Of a DNA stretch of 64,000 nucleotides, positions 46,257 through 58,407 are shown piece after piece (position 1 is the first letter of the stretch; each line of letters starts with the position of its first letter). The notes under the pieces are model-generated. The model did not search any database, was not told where the DNA came from, and saw only the letters and a list, made by a program, of their open reading frames with translations. The translations under genes were made by a program, and so were the position numbers. Source of the DNA: Calliopum simillimum (taxonomy: Eukaryota > Arthropoda > Insecta > Diptera > Lauxaniidae); the NCBI GenBank assembly GCA_951812925.1, contig OX638370.1:29255964-29319963 (forward strand), in the 5' to 3' direction.

Positions 46257-46748
46257 CTAGTAAGAGTGTTACCTTTGGCCTGGCCAAACATTAAATACCC
46301 TACACAGCAGTATTTTCAAAGTTTTGCTTATGTGGGAGGTGCCACGCCTTCTTGTCCAAATCCACCCAGTTTTTCTCAGAGTTTGAATTTATAGTTCTTA
46401 GCATTAGAGTAAAATATAGTTTGATTATCTCAAAAAACGCTTTCAGTGTAGCGATTTTAAGTTTTTGCTTATATGGGAGGTATCACGCCCTCTTGTCCGA
46501 ATTCTCCTGGTTTTTGTTCAGAGCTTGCGCTTACAATTCGTAGTATTTATGTGTATTTTGGTTGCATTATCGTGAAAAAGACTGAAAAAGTTGCATTTAG
46601 AATATGTTTTTTGTATAGGCGGTAGGCGTGTCCGTTGACCGATTTCGCTTATTTTCAATCCCCCGAGCTTACTTTGACGCCGAAGGCTGTGCACCAAATT
46701 TCATTGAATTATCTTGTTTAGATTTCCGAAAAAGTGTATTTCCACACA

Positions 46749-46802
<54 letters not shown>

Positions 46803-46946
46803 CCCAGCCAGACAGACGGACATGGCTATATCGACTCAGGAGGTGACGCTGATCAAGAATATATATACTTTTCTATATCTGCCACCCCTCCTTCTCTACG
46901 TTACAAACGGAAGGATAAAGTGAATATACCCTGGATGTAGGCTATA
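46257..46946 (+). repeat. Dispersed fly repeat, copy D (complete-looking)
   Basis: It runs from CTAGTAAGAGTGTTACC through TAAATACCCTACAC, the GGGAGGTGCCACGCC units and a long CAGC/CCAG microsatellite (46747-46812) to a GATGTAGGCTATAAAAAA end. This is the longest microsatellite among the five copies. Confidence 0.88.
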
Positions 46947-47583
46947 AAAAACAGTTGGAGGGTTACTAAACGGAGAATGATGAAATGTTGCAAAAACTGT
47001 AATATCACAATGAAAATAGCAATTATTTTTAAAAAACTTGAAACTGGTGGATAGCCCCTATAATTGTTTATTGACTTAATTATATTAAGATAAAATAATA
47101 TGTTTAGTAATATAAAAAAACTTACGCGGAGAATGATCCACACTTGCGTTCTTCACAAAATTTTTAAACTTTTAAAAAAAAAAAAGACACACGAACACTC
47201 ACTATCGAAAAACAATTACTGACTGAACTGAAAATACACTGAATCTCCTCTTTCTCTTCACTTTCAGATCTTTTTTTACTCAATACGTAAAAAAAATTAC
47301 AGTTAGAATAAGAAAAACTGAGCGGAGATATTCTAAAATGAAGGACCAAAAATTTTTCGAAGAGTCAACACACAAAAACAGTAGCTGAAACATATATACA
47401 AACAATGTCGTATAAGTTTTATTTTTTGGAAAATAACATAATATGTAAAACGGGCAAATTAAGTGCACTAAGAGGAGGTTAAGGACAGGACGGAGAATGA
47501 GTTTTTAACACTTTATGTTATAATTTTATAGTAAAATATTAAGAATCATTTTTTTTTAAAATGGTTTATGTTGACTATGTGAA

Positions 47584-48028
47584 AATTATACTAATTTTAC
47601 GAACTTTTAGTCATTGGACCTTACCAAAAACAACAACAACAACAGGAGTAAGTGTAAAGAGAACAAAATCTCACTACATGAATATAGGCACTTTATCTAC
47701 CAATTTTTCTGAGAGTACATAGCGCAGTCCATTGATAAATGCGCTATGTAGAGAGATTGACTTCGAAGGTTCATAGTTCAATCCCGGCCAAACACAAAAA
47801 GTTCAAAAATTTTTCAATTGTTATTTCATTTAATTTGAAATAAATTTAGTAGAACATAAATTGGTCTGATGATGGTTACGTGGCGGTAACCGAAACATAT
47901 GTTCACCATAGCCATGCTTAGTGGTTTTTTTCTCTAATCCTAATTGTCATGATTTTCTAAGTTGAAAAATGCATAGAATTTCAGATTCTTGCAAATAATG
48001 ACTAAAAGTTCGTAAAATTAGTATAATT
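47584..48028. mobile_element. TIR element carrying a tRNA-like module
   Basis: AATTATACTAATTTTACGAA continuing to CTTTTAGTCATT is inverted at the two ends (about 32 bases). Comparison with copy 1 of the duplicated segment shows that about 47558-48030 is extra here, bordered by T9AA on both sides. About 25 bases between the left T-run and the TIR are not mirrored, so the left edge is uncertain. Confidence 0.75.
47711..47793 (+). other. tRNA-like module (A box TAGCGCAGTCC, B box AGTTCAATCCC)
   Basis: GTACATAGCGCAGTCCATTG, a GCGCTAT that can pair back as a D-stem, and 40 bases on GGTTCATAGTTCAATCCCGG. The layout is like a Pol III internal promoter. No clean cloverleaf acceptor stem is seen. Confidence 0.5.
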
Positions 48029-48196
48029 ATTTTTTTTTAAGCAATTCTTATAGAAGCTTTGGTTAGGTATCTGTATTAAATAGGTAAAATATCAAATTTT
48101 AAATTCAAACATGAGTTTGAGCTTCGGGACATTTAATGTTACAATTTTTAGAGAATTACCCTTTGACGCATTATTTTTGAGTTCTAAGTATTTCTT

Positions 48197-48640
48197 GTCT
48201 GCAAAACGTGGTTTTAAAGGTTAACAGTGGGGTGAAATTTCAAAAATATGTTTCTTTTGCATATGTTGGCTTAAAAAACAAAATTTATCTAATGTTAAAT
48301 ATAAGATTTTTTTTTTTAATATACCTTGATTCAAGGTGAAAAATTTGAGATGGCGTACGATTCATTCCAAAAATTTTTGAGATCGTAATAAAATTAAAAC
48401 CAAGCCATTTTATGCAAAATATCAGCTTGAGACGTTTTTTGTTTTATTACGACCTCAAAAATACTCAGAATGAATCGTACGACATCTCAAATTTTTCACC
48501 TTAAGTCAAGGTAAAGGAAAAAAATAATATCTGATACTTAACAGTAGATATGTATTGTTTGTTTAGCTAAAATACGCACAAGAAACGTATTTCCGAAACC
48601 TTTTCCCACCGTAAAACTTTAAAGTTACGTTTTGGATTAA
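48197..48640. repeat. Palindromic element, about 440 bp
   Basis: AAGGTGAAAAATTTGAGATG with CGTACGATTCATTC (48341-48382) is mirrored at about 48460-48505. Outward, AAAACGTGGTTTTAAAG on the left pairs with CTTTAAAGTTACGTTTTGG on the right. Non-coding and probably a MITE; the target duplication was not fixed. Confidence 0.7.
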
Positions 48641-48957
48641 ACTTGTTGCCCAAGGTCATAGCAAAATCGCATAAGAAACATTTTTTCAAAACAAAATTGC
48701 GCATTATATCTTGTTTTTGTGGGTACGTTTGACCCCTTTTCCAAAAAAGAAATAAAAAAATGAGTTATAATGGGTTAAAATGTTTTACAAAAAAATTTTA
48801 CGAAAAATTTCACTATTTCAAATGCAATGTGTGAAGTTTCGGGATGAACTTTGTCGACTTTTTAGTATTCAGCGAGTAGTGGTGAAATTTTGAAGCAAAC
48901 ATATCAGTGATACGCACTGACTCCATATTCCTTCGTTGTGGGTGTAATTTTTGTACC

Positions 48958-49120
48958 TTTTAAAGAAAAAGTTAAAAATGGCCCATATGTGAGGGAAATA
49001 GATGGTTAAAGTTTTCCACAAAAATATTCCTCGTAATATCCTACAAAAGTTTGCTGAACACAAGATACACCTTAGATGTAAGGATTGTATAGTTTTATAT
49101 GTGAATTTAACAAAAGAATG
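48958..49120 (-). repeat. Fragment related to the palindrome at 54976-56548
   Basis: The reverse complement matches about 55685-55810 over roughly 125 bases, sharing ATCCTTACATCTAAGGTGTAT, TGTGTTCAG and GAGGAATATTTTTGT blocks and CCCTCACAT near its end. Confidence 0.7.
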
Positions 49121-51040
49121 TGTTAATGGGGGGAACTTTGATTTCCCTGAAAAAAATTCAATGTAAACTTTCAAAAGGCCGAAACATGTATATTTTTTTT
49201 TGGTCCGATCTACCAAAATCCATTGTCAGAACCTTGTTATTTTTGAAAAAACCTAAAACTGTTGGAAGAAACTAATCGAAATAAAAATATTTCAGTGTTA
49301 CTTTTTGTATCTATTTTATCATTGTCAGTTCTACAAGCAACAAATTCACACAAGGAAAAAAAAAACAAATTTCACCTGTTCTTAAAGCGTCTTTAAGCAA
49401 ATGAATTACTACCGAAAAAATCTTTGATCTGAAGCAGATTTTCACACACAATGCACACGGATGCCTACAATTTTTTTTTTTTTTGTTTTCTTTTTTTGTC
49501 TGCATGTGAAAAAGTAATTAAATTTGATTTCGACAGACAACACGAAATTCATTTCATTCTACTTTTTTCAAAAAAAAAAAAAAAAAAAAAAACGGGAAAA
49601 ATGCCATTCAAATTCTTCATATATTCTTTGCTTTTTCCCTATTTTTCAGCAATCAAGTGCCTGTCATTGCATGACTTTACGAAATTCAACTTACGCAGGA
49701 TATTCAACGTTTACATATCTGTCTGTCCAACATATACGAGTACGCTCAAGCAGACGTAGTGTTAGTAGTAGTGATATTGAGTAGCAGGAGGATATTGGAA
49801 TAGAAATTAAGAAAAACTTCTTCACGCCCAAAAATACAATTAAATTAATTTGACGACAGCGTCGGATTTGCATCCATAGCAGCCGAGAGTATGCCACCCT
49901 ATGCCTCTATAACCACAACAGCACCAATGTTTTGAAGGATCCAATTTTCATGTTTCACATTTTTTCTGCTGTTGCTGCTGCTCTCCTGTGTCTTCTGCCA
50001 TGCAAATTAATGAAATGCCATTAAATGCGAATTATACGCCCCCGCTTCCCCGCTACTCACTACTTCTCTGTCAATAAACAAATTTTAGTTGCTTTTCTCC
50101 TAGGAATATCGTAAAAGAATATTTTTGAAAAACAAAATGTAACAAATCATTTCCCTGGGACTGGAAATGAAAAATACTTAATTTAAATTCGATTCGATTT
50201 TTGTATATTAAGCTACGGTCATGATTTGCGCGAGCTGGGGGTGGGGGGTTTGTTTGCAACAAATTCTGCAACTGTCATTTTGGGTGTGCTTCATACTTTC
50301 AATGATGGGTTTCTAGGCAACAGCCAACTTAAGACACTACGTTGCAAATTGTCATTTGCTTGATATTAAACTCCATCGCTGCTGTTCGTAGGTTCTCATT
50401 TTGTACTGCTGCATCCTCTGTTGTTTCCTTAGAGATTTTAAATTATTTTTCTATTGAGTCTTATCCTCTTGATGCTGCTGCAGATGCTGTTGAGGTTGTT
50501 GATGATGATGATGCGCAGATTTTGTATTTTGCAATCGATAAGTTGAAATAAATAAGAAAAGTTTTTCTTTGCCGATATTTGCAGTGTATGGGGCAGGGTC
50601 AACAGGCAGGTAAGCAGTGCAGTATATAAAAAGGATTAAAAAGTTTTTCTACAGTTGGATATTAACCACTCAACTTGGTTGAATTTAGTGCTTTAAAATT
50701 CTTCCTTATTTGAATGGAAGAAACGTTCGCTATTTAGAGAGTTATTAGTTTAACATGTAAGCTTGTATCGGTTATACTTCGAAGTGATGTTTTCTCAAAA
50801 GTCTCATCTTAATGAAAACTTGCCCAGCTAGAAACATAAACATTTTAGAATTTAAAGATATCATTATTGCTTTAAGATTACTCAAAATTTTATATTCAAG
50901 TGATTTTATGTCTTCGCATGCAAGGGCGAGACTTTTTTCGACCATTTTTGTGATGTGAACGAAAAATAGTACATGTACTAATTATCAAAAAGAATAATCA
51001 TTTTGACCTCCACAGCACTAAAAGTTTAAAATTGGAGATA
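49121..51040. other. No supported gene
   Basis: AT-rich with a poly-A tract near 49570. 49920-50550 is richer in CTG/GAT triplets (GCTGCTGCAGATGCTG, GATGATGATGATGCGCAG). A 69-codon frame at 50342-50551 is Ala/Val/Asp-rich from that triplet text. No reliable coding signal. Confidence 0.35.
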
Positions 51041-51590
51041 AACTAGTAAGGGTGTAACCTTTACGCTGGCCAAACATTAAATACACTACACTGCAGTATT
51101 TTTAAAATTTGGCTTAAATGGGAGGTACCACGCCCTCTTGTCTGATTTCACTAAGTTTTTGTTGAGAGCTTGCATTTATGGTTTTTAGTGTCTGAGTAAA
51201 ATTTAGTTCGATTATTTCGAAAAACGCTTTCAATATAGCGTTTTGAAGCTTTTTCTTATGCGGGAGGTGCCACGCCCACTTGTCCAAATTCGCACAGTAT
51301 TTTTTTCAAAGCTTGCGCTTACAATTTGTAGTATTTATGTGCATTTTGGTTGCATTTTCGTTAAAAATACTCCTAAAGTTGCATTTTAAATATACTTTTT
51401 GTATTGGCGGTAGGCGTGTCCGTTCACCGAATTCACTTATTTTCAATCCCATTAGCTTACTTTAACGAATGAGGCGGTTTACCAAATTTAATTGAATAAT
51501 CTTGGTCAGTTTTCTCAGAAAATGCATTTCCACGCACACCCAGCCAGCCAGCCAACTATACCGATTCAGGAAGTAACGCTGATTAAGAGT
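51041..51590 (+). repeat. Dispersed fly repeat, copy E (3'-truncated)
   Basis: It starts CTAGTAAGGGTGTAACC and TAAATACACTACACTGCAGT like copy D, and has a short CAGC run at 51540-51554. It breaks off after GTAACGCTGATTAAGAG, losing the 3' block. Confidence 0.85.
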
Positions 51591-51837
51591 TGAAAACGAA
51601 GAAACGCAAAGTGCTACGGGCACACGGAGAAAAATTAGTGTCATAATTTGTACTCCACTCAAGTAGTAAAAAAACTAAAATACGTATAATCTATACATTA
51701 ATACGCAAGAAAAAAATTTGTCCTACCTTTTTTACTATGTAAAAAATTGATTGCGACTTTGAATTATACACCATTAGAAAGGTATTTGTGTGTAAATGTT
51801 CACAATGTTTCATTTTAATATTTTGCTACTAAGCCAG

Positions 51838-53288
51838 GGGCCCTATTCTCTAACTTGCTATCTCCTATTCTCCATCGCCAAAACTCTAAAAATTCGAATT
51901 TGGAGATTGTAAGCTAAATTCCGATTCTCGTTGCTAGCAATCTCTAAATTTGTAGCTTATTTTTAGAGATTCAATGCGCCATCTAGTTTTCAATTTCAAA
52001 TTTTTCGACTCTAGCGTAAAAAATTTGTATTAAAATTTTAGCTGAGTTTTCTCCAAAAGTGTTTATTTTTGTATTCTCTAAAACTCGTATGCCAAAAATT
52101 TGAAGTAAATAATCTAATTTTTGGAGAAAGCTATTTTGAAGAAACAAATATTTGCTAAACAATCTTAAAGGTAAGTAAATAGGTAGTTATGTTGCAAAAA
52201 TTATTTATTTTTTATACTCTAATTTTTTACATAGAAAGCAACACAAAAAACAGTACCACAATAAAGCAAAAAACCGCTCTTGTTGAATATATAGAGGAAA
52301 ACATAGATTTCAATCTTATTTTTGAACTACCATTTATATTTTTATGTATGTACATGCAGATTTGTAAGTGATTCTGGAGAAAATCTTGGCCCACAGAGCG
52401 TTGACAACTGAATATAAGCTTCTGTTAAAGGAAATTATAAAAGTTGTAATGATAGCATACCATAAGAAAAAAACCTCAACGCTATTAACAACCGCAGCCT
52501 CTTTGGGAAGCCACTAATTCTTTGCCTATTTGTCAAACGTGGACATACTTCTTCTTTCAAATTTGAGCAAAGAGATTTTGGTAATCTGAGAAATTCAACA
52601 AATATTTCGGCCGATACATCGAAAGGATCAGACGCCTGTCGCTGCCTTTTCATTTTTTTTTTTTTTTTTTTGAAAGCTTTCCTTGATTTGTAAGATAAGA
52701 TTCTATATCATGAATTTATTCATATATCTTTGTTCTACTTAACGAATAAAATGTTGGTTTAAGACAGTACTACATATGATATAAAAATGTTTTATTAACC
52801 TTTTCGAATAGCCTTTCTAGGAATAAAGCACGATAAAATTGTTGTTTGACGTTATTTCCTTAGCTAAAAACTTTTCAAAAATTTTACAAAGATAAAGAAT
52901 GCAATACATAATAGCGGGAAAAAATAAACTTAAACACATTTCATGAATATTTGTATTAAAAAAAAAAAAATTAACAATTATCTTGCCCGCTATGAGAATC
53001 GAACCTTGGACATTAAGCTTGAAAAACAAAAATATAACCCCTAGGCTATTCTCTTTATTTTTTCATTATGAAATAAAAAAGTATAATATTCAAATACTCT
53101 GGCGGCAAAAAATTTAAATAAAAAATTTTCGGTTTGTGTCTAAATATTGAAGAAAATATTTTAGCTAGGCAAGTTGAAATACAGAATCGCATTTATGCTT
53201 AATCTCTAAAAAATATTCGTTTCAAAATTTTTAGCATTTAGGAGATGGAGATGGAGAATAAGCTAAGCAAGTTAGAGAATAGGGCCCC
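51838..53288. mobile_element. TIR element (GGGGCCCTATTCTC ends) with a tRNA-like module
   Basis: Left GGGGCCCTATTCTCTAACTT and right, inverted, the same 20 bases and further, define a 1.45-kb element. Subterminal TCTAAA/AGAGATT motifs are palindromic around 51880-51975. No transposase frame. No clear target duplication; CCA precedes the left end and AGG follows the right. Confidence 0.85.
52983..53054 (-). other. tRNA-like module (A box TAGCCTAGGGG, B box GGTTCGATTC)
   Basis: The minus strand reads GAATAGCCTAGGGGTTATAT and, about 25 bases on, TGTCCAAGGTTCGATTCTCA. Both boxes fit Pol III consensus very well. The acceptor arms do not pair, so a tRNA-derived (SINE-head-like) sequence is more likely than a functional tRNA. 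Confidence 0.62.
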
Positions 53289-54180
53289 AGGTAAAACTAA
53301 TGCAAATTTTTCAATATTAACAACACCGTCTGCAGGTTTATTATTTTCTTTTCGTTTCACATTTGACATTGTACCAGAGATGATAAATGAGCTTTTCTGT
53401 TTTGTACCAAATAGCCAAAAAAGTACTAAAACTGTACAAAAAGTACCAAAATTAATTCACAAATTTTGTACGTCTTCATGATGTGGGCCAATGGTGTAGA
53501 GGTCAAACAAGTTTTTTTTTTTAGTTTTTTGTTATAATTGGCCTACAGAAACCGAAGTTTTCAGAATTTTTTTAGAAGCTATCTTTTCTCAAGCTTTAAA
53601 ACATGAAATCCCAATAATTTTGTTAGAGAATACTCAGATCATAAAAACCACTTTTGGGTTTAATAAAGAGATACATACATGCCTAGTCAAATCGAAAGTG
53701 ATGTCAGATAGAAAGTTGGTTCGTTTCACGACAAATGGCGTTTTACATAGAATTTTCATGAATGACATTCTTTTCTGTTCAGTTGTTTTCAAATTTGGAA
53801 GGCTTTTCAAAAACTAACTTAGAGGAAGGGGGGGGGCTAGTGTGAACAATTTTTATATAATTACAAAATTATATATGTAAATATGTCATTTTTGTAATAA
53901 AGTAATTTTTGGCGATTACTTACACCTCTTGCCTTCATAATTACATCAATATTTATGATTTTTATTTTCATAAATGCACTATTAAATTATTTTAAAAAGA
54001 GCTTACATTTGTCCGTATAAGGGGCTAGTGTGGACAACCATTGATTTAACTGGGGGCTAATGTGGACACCATAAGAAACTTGATAATTTATACAAAAACA
54101 TTAAGAAAGAGTTCAGATACATGTTTATTCAAGAAAATAATGATGTAATACAAATAATAATACAAATAAAAAAATAACTG

Positions 54181-54725
54181 CTATCCCATGTTGTATTTGG
54201 AGAAATTTATAGCAAACTTCATATAACTTGCTGATCGAGATGTTCCCGGCAGTTGTTGCGGTTGTGGCAGCTTTGCCATTATTTCATTTCGGTGAATTTG
54301 GCTGGTATCCGGTATATCGGGATACTTGAATCTATCGTTCTTTCTTTTAAGAAACGTAATGTCGAAATCTGGAGAACCGTGGATCGTGACAATTTGGCCA
54401 ATATAAAATACCTTTTTTCCATGTTGTTGCAAACTTCATATAACTTGCTGATCGCGATGTTTCCGATAGTTGTTGTGGTTGTGGCAGCTTTGCCATTATT
54501 TCATTTCGGTAAATTTCGCTGATATCCGGTAAATCGGGATACGTGAATCTGTCGTTCTTTCTTTTTAGTAACGTACTTTCTTGGAACGGCTTTTAGAAAT
54601 GGTCTGACGATTTCTGTAGTCTTTTGAGCTGCTGCGGACATGTCCACACTAGCCCCTTCATGTCTTTTTAAACAAAAATATTTTTTTTTTAATCTTACGG
54701 TAAAGTTATTCAAAAATAATTTCAA
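54181..54725 (-). pseudogene. Transposase C-terminal tail (pogo/jerky-like), partly duplicated
   Basis: The minus strand reads VRPFLKAVPRKYVTKKKERQ, a stop after QRNLPK, then, after frame changes, FYIGQIVTIHGSPDFDITFL, RKNDRFKYPDIPDTSQIHRN and IMAKLPQPQ. It ends SYMKFAINFSKYNMG. This resembles the C-terminal tail found after the DDE domain of pogo/jerky-type insect transposases. An imperfect direct duplication with a 215-base offset (54213-54360 and 54428-54577) repeats the PDxxDTSQIHRNEIMAKLPQ-type coding text. The DDE core is absent. Confidence 0.6.
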
Positions 54726-54975
54726 TGGTTTAAATAAACACTAGTTTAAGTTGTATTATCTATTAACACTACAGCAGAAGAATAATTAGTTTAAAAGTAT
54801 CACTGAAATTACGAAAAAAAAACAAAAAAATTACTTTTTGCTGCATAAAACACGTTCGGTCACGTTATCATGGAAAGCTGAACTGTCAACAAATGAATTT
54901 TTTTTTTTGGTGATGCAGAGTGCAAATACCAACTTGAAAAATATCACTAGTTTACAAATGATTAAAATTTTTTTT

Positions 54976-56548
54976 CCCAGCGAATGCCGTTACTCATTTT
55001 ATATGGAAAATGGGCTGCTGATTCCGAAAATCGCATTTTTTTTTTTTTTATTTCATGTCGTTTTCGAGATATCGGTCATTTTCGGTTTTTGGACCAAAAA
55101 AAAAGATAGTTCCACTTCAATACAAATATCTCAAGAACCAATGTTTGTATTCAAACAAATAATATGTCATATTAAAGGTAATTAAATTACCTACAAATAA
55201 TACTCACGCCACTTTTTGGCTCGTTTGTTAGTTTCGATGAAATAAATTGATTTCTGAAAAAAAGAGAATATTTTTCCGAAAAAATTACAAAAATGTCTAA
55301 ATCAACTGCAGATTTTTACAAGAAAAAAAAATTTTAAAAATCATTTTGCATTTTTATATCATAGTCTATAAATTTGTTAGGCAAATAAAATACTATTTAA
55401 GAAAATCGTTGGAAAAATGCAAAAGTTGTATACAATTCATTGATAAGTTACCAAAATGCGTTTTTCCCTATTTTTCCGTTTTTTTGTAATAAACTGTTCG
55501 AAAATTTGAAACTTTTTGTAAAAGATATTAGAAAATCCAAAAAATTCTTAAAGAAGGCATTAAAAGGAAATACCCGTGCCTCGCCGTTTTTCTCTAGCAC
55601 GTCAATTTTTTTTTAATCGATTTTTGAAGTTTTTTAATCCACTGTACATGAAAAAACAGAAATAACGCATTCTTGTGTTAAATCGATGAATTTAACTATA
55701 TGATCCTTACATCTGAGGTGTATTATGTGTTCAGTAAACTTATGCAGGATACTGCGAGGAATATTTTTGTAGACAATTTTAACCCTCTAAAACCCTCACA
55801 TGTGGGTCATTTTGACCCCCACATGAAGGTCATATAGTTAAATTCATCGATTTAACACAAGAATGCGTTATTTCTGTTTTTTCATGTACAGTGGATTAAA
55901 AAACTTCAAAAATCGATTAAAAAAAAATCTGACGTGCTAGAGAAAAACGGCGAGGCACGGGTATTTCCTTTTAATGCCTTCTTTAAGAATTTTTTGGATT
56001 TTCTAATTTCTTTTACAAAAAGTTTCAAATTTTCGAACAGTTTATTACAAAAAAACGGAAAAATAGGGAAAAACGCATTTTGGTAACTTATAAATGAATT
56101 GTATACAACTTTTGCATTTTTCCATCAATTTTCTTAAATGATATCTTATTTTCTTCACAAATGTATAGTCTATGATACAAAAAAAAAAAATATTATAAAA
56201 AAGTTATGTCTTCTTGAATTTGATTTTTTCTTAATTTTTTCGAAAAAAAAATTTTTTTTTTTTTAGAAATCAATTTATTTCACCGAAACTAACGAACCAA
56301 CCAAAAAGTGAAGTGGATATCATTTGTAGGTAATTAAGTTACCTTTAATATGACATATTATTTGTTTAAATAAAAACATAGATATTTGAGATATTTGTAT
56401 TTTAATGGAACTATCTTTTTTTTTTGGTCCAAAAACCGAAAATGACCGATATCTCGAAAACGACACGAAATAAAAAAAAAAAAAAAAATGCGATTTTCGG
56501 AATCAGCAGCCCATTTTCCATATAAAATGAGTAACGGCATTCGCTGGG
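54976..56548. mobile_element. 1.57-kb palindromic element nested in the G-rich TIR element
   Basis: Arms of about 740 bases (54976-55720 and 55825-56548) are near-identical reverse complements, with ends CCCAGCGAATGCCGTTACTC. The centre has ACATGTGGGTCATTTTGACC with CCCACATGA, itself palindromic. Paired frames at 54838-55185 (+) and 56358-56597 (-) are mirror translations. No transposase. Confidence 0.88.
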
Positions 56549-58044
56549 AATTTTGGCTGTAAACAATGTATTTATAAAACAGAAACAAAAAATTCAAAAC
56601 GGCGCGAGTTTTGAATTTGTCCGCACTAGCCCCCAGTCCACACTAGGCCCCCCCCTCCCCTATACATTTTTTTTTTAGTCGGGCTTAAGAATTATTCAAT
56701 GTTTAATCTTTGGCCACTTTTGTAAAAAAGCAAATTCTTGAAAAAAAAAGAACTGAAAGAAAAATACAAGTCACAAGTTTAATTTTACAAGCTTTCGTCT
56801 GTTTGTTGATACCAAAGAGATAATTTTCTGAACAGAATGAAAAATCTCCTAGTGATACGTTTCCACCGGAGAGCGATAGGTATATTCTACTTTAATAAAA
56901 ATTGAGTTAGCAATTATTTATGAATATCACTTTTAAATGGCACCATTGGCTTTTTAGTCTAGGTGCCAGGCGACACATTGTACTACTCATACATAACAGC
57001 TTATAACTTTTAGGATAGCTTAATTATAACTAGACCCCCAAATATCTCTTGGGAAACTTTCTGAATCGGGTGCTTTTACTCTCCAGCTTTTCCAAAAGTG
57101 GTCAATTTGAAGTGGTGTACCAAATTTATTAATAACATATTGCTGTTTAATGAATTCAAAAGTCGACTTTGTGAAATATCCGAAAAAAAACTTGTCCGAC
57201 AAAAATTTTGGTTCCATAAGGGTGTCTGCCAAACAAAACATGCCAAAAAAATGACTTAAAAAAATTTAGTAATAACAAGCTGATTTTTTCAATATCGTTT
57301 AAAAATAACGTGCAAAATAATATTTTTACATTGTCCGACAAAATATACTTGCCGATTTTTCCGTCCGACAGTGAAAATCGGCTTTTCCACGAGTTAGTGG
57401 AAATTTATTAATAACTGTCGGACAAAAAAAAAATTAGATTTGTGAAAGGTTTACATGCTTAATTGAATGTGTGTCCGACAAATATAATGCACCCAAATTG
57501 CAGTCCGACAAAAAATGGCAATTTTTTTTATTTATTAAATCTATCTAAAGTTCAGATTTGACGCAAAGCTTAAATTTTATGAATAACCGTCGGACTACAT
57601 ACAAAGGTAATTTTTTAGATAATAATTCAATGTTTAATACTATTGGCGGACAAATCAAGTGGTGCGGGAGCGCCCCATGGCAAGTATAAGTCGATAAATA
57701 TTTCAATATTTAGCGTTTTTCAAGCATAACAAAATTTTAGATTTTTATAAATAAAGTTTAGAGGACAGGTAATCCTCGTTATAAGCGGACGTGCGGTTCC
57801 TAGTACATACATAGTATATACGCGGGTATACAAATATAACGGTATTTTGGAGCAACATGTGCACACAAACTTTTTAAAATGTGCGCAGGTACACGCCGAT
57901 AGCTATAATTTTGGAGTGCAAAGCAAAAAGAAGCGCGTAATTCAAAGAATTTTAAAATTCCGAAGAGAGGAACTTAAAATTTCCATTACTGCTTTAAATA
58001 AGTTGATAATTTTTTTTCTAACAATTTATGATATAAAATTATAT

Positions 58045-58407
58045 TAAGGGGATACCTTTAATCTCGTAAACTCGTAAACCATGAAAAACTCGAAAGTTTA
58101 CGAGCTTGTTTTCAGGAACGCACATTTCTAAAAACGTGTAAACAACGTATCAGCTGTCATATAATTTGTATAATATTCAATTCAAATTCAATTTTCAAAA
58201 CAAAAATTTATTTTCTATACATTTATTTGACAACAATCGCTCTCGTACTTTTTCGAGGCTATTTACGCATCGAATTTGCCTCGTAAGTTTTCGAGGCCTG
58301 GTAAACTTTTTTTTCATACAAATTTTTAAAATCTGTTTACGAGACTCGAAAGTTTTCGAGGTTTACGTGCTTTTCGAGGCTTTTACGAGCTTAAAGGAAT
58401 CCCCTTA
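58045..58407. mobile_element. MITE with TAAGGGGATxCCTTTAA ends
   Basis: Left TAAGGGGATACCTTTAA with CTCGTAAACTCGTAAA and right, inverted, TAAGGGGATTCCTTTAAG with CTCGTAAA are matched. The interior repeats CTCGTAAAC and TTTTCGAGG motifs in both orientations. 363 bp, non-coding. Confidence 0.82.

Larger units (their letters stand above)
44720..48190 (+). repeat. Duplicated segment, copy 2, with two insertions
   Basis: Collinear with 38560-40400 once the Tc1-like element (44942-46184) and the TIR element (about 47558-48030) are removed. The dispersed repeat copy D lies in the same relative place as copy C. Confidence 0.72.
53820..56655. mobile_element. Decayed TIR element with GGGGGCTAGTGTGGACA ends
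   Basis: The left end GGGGGGGGGCTAGTGTGAAC and right end, inverted, G-run plus CCTAGTGTGGACTGG and GGGGGCTAGTGCGGACA are inverted copies. Three further copies of GGGGCTAgTGTGGACA lie inside (about 54020, 54050 and, inverted, 54635). It contains a transposase-tail fragment and is interrupted by the palindrome at 54976-56548. Confidence 0.72.

Noticed and set aside
386..46940. Frames rich in Gln-Pro-Ala-Ser in several dispersed-repeat copies
   Set aside because: They are produced by the CCAGC microsatellite in all three frames.
56358..56597. Frames 54838-55185 and 56358-56597 sharing FFHVVFEISVIFGFW-like text
   Set aside because: They come from opposite arms of the 54976-56548 palindrome; poly-T tracts supply the Phe runs.
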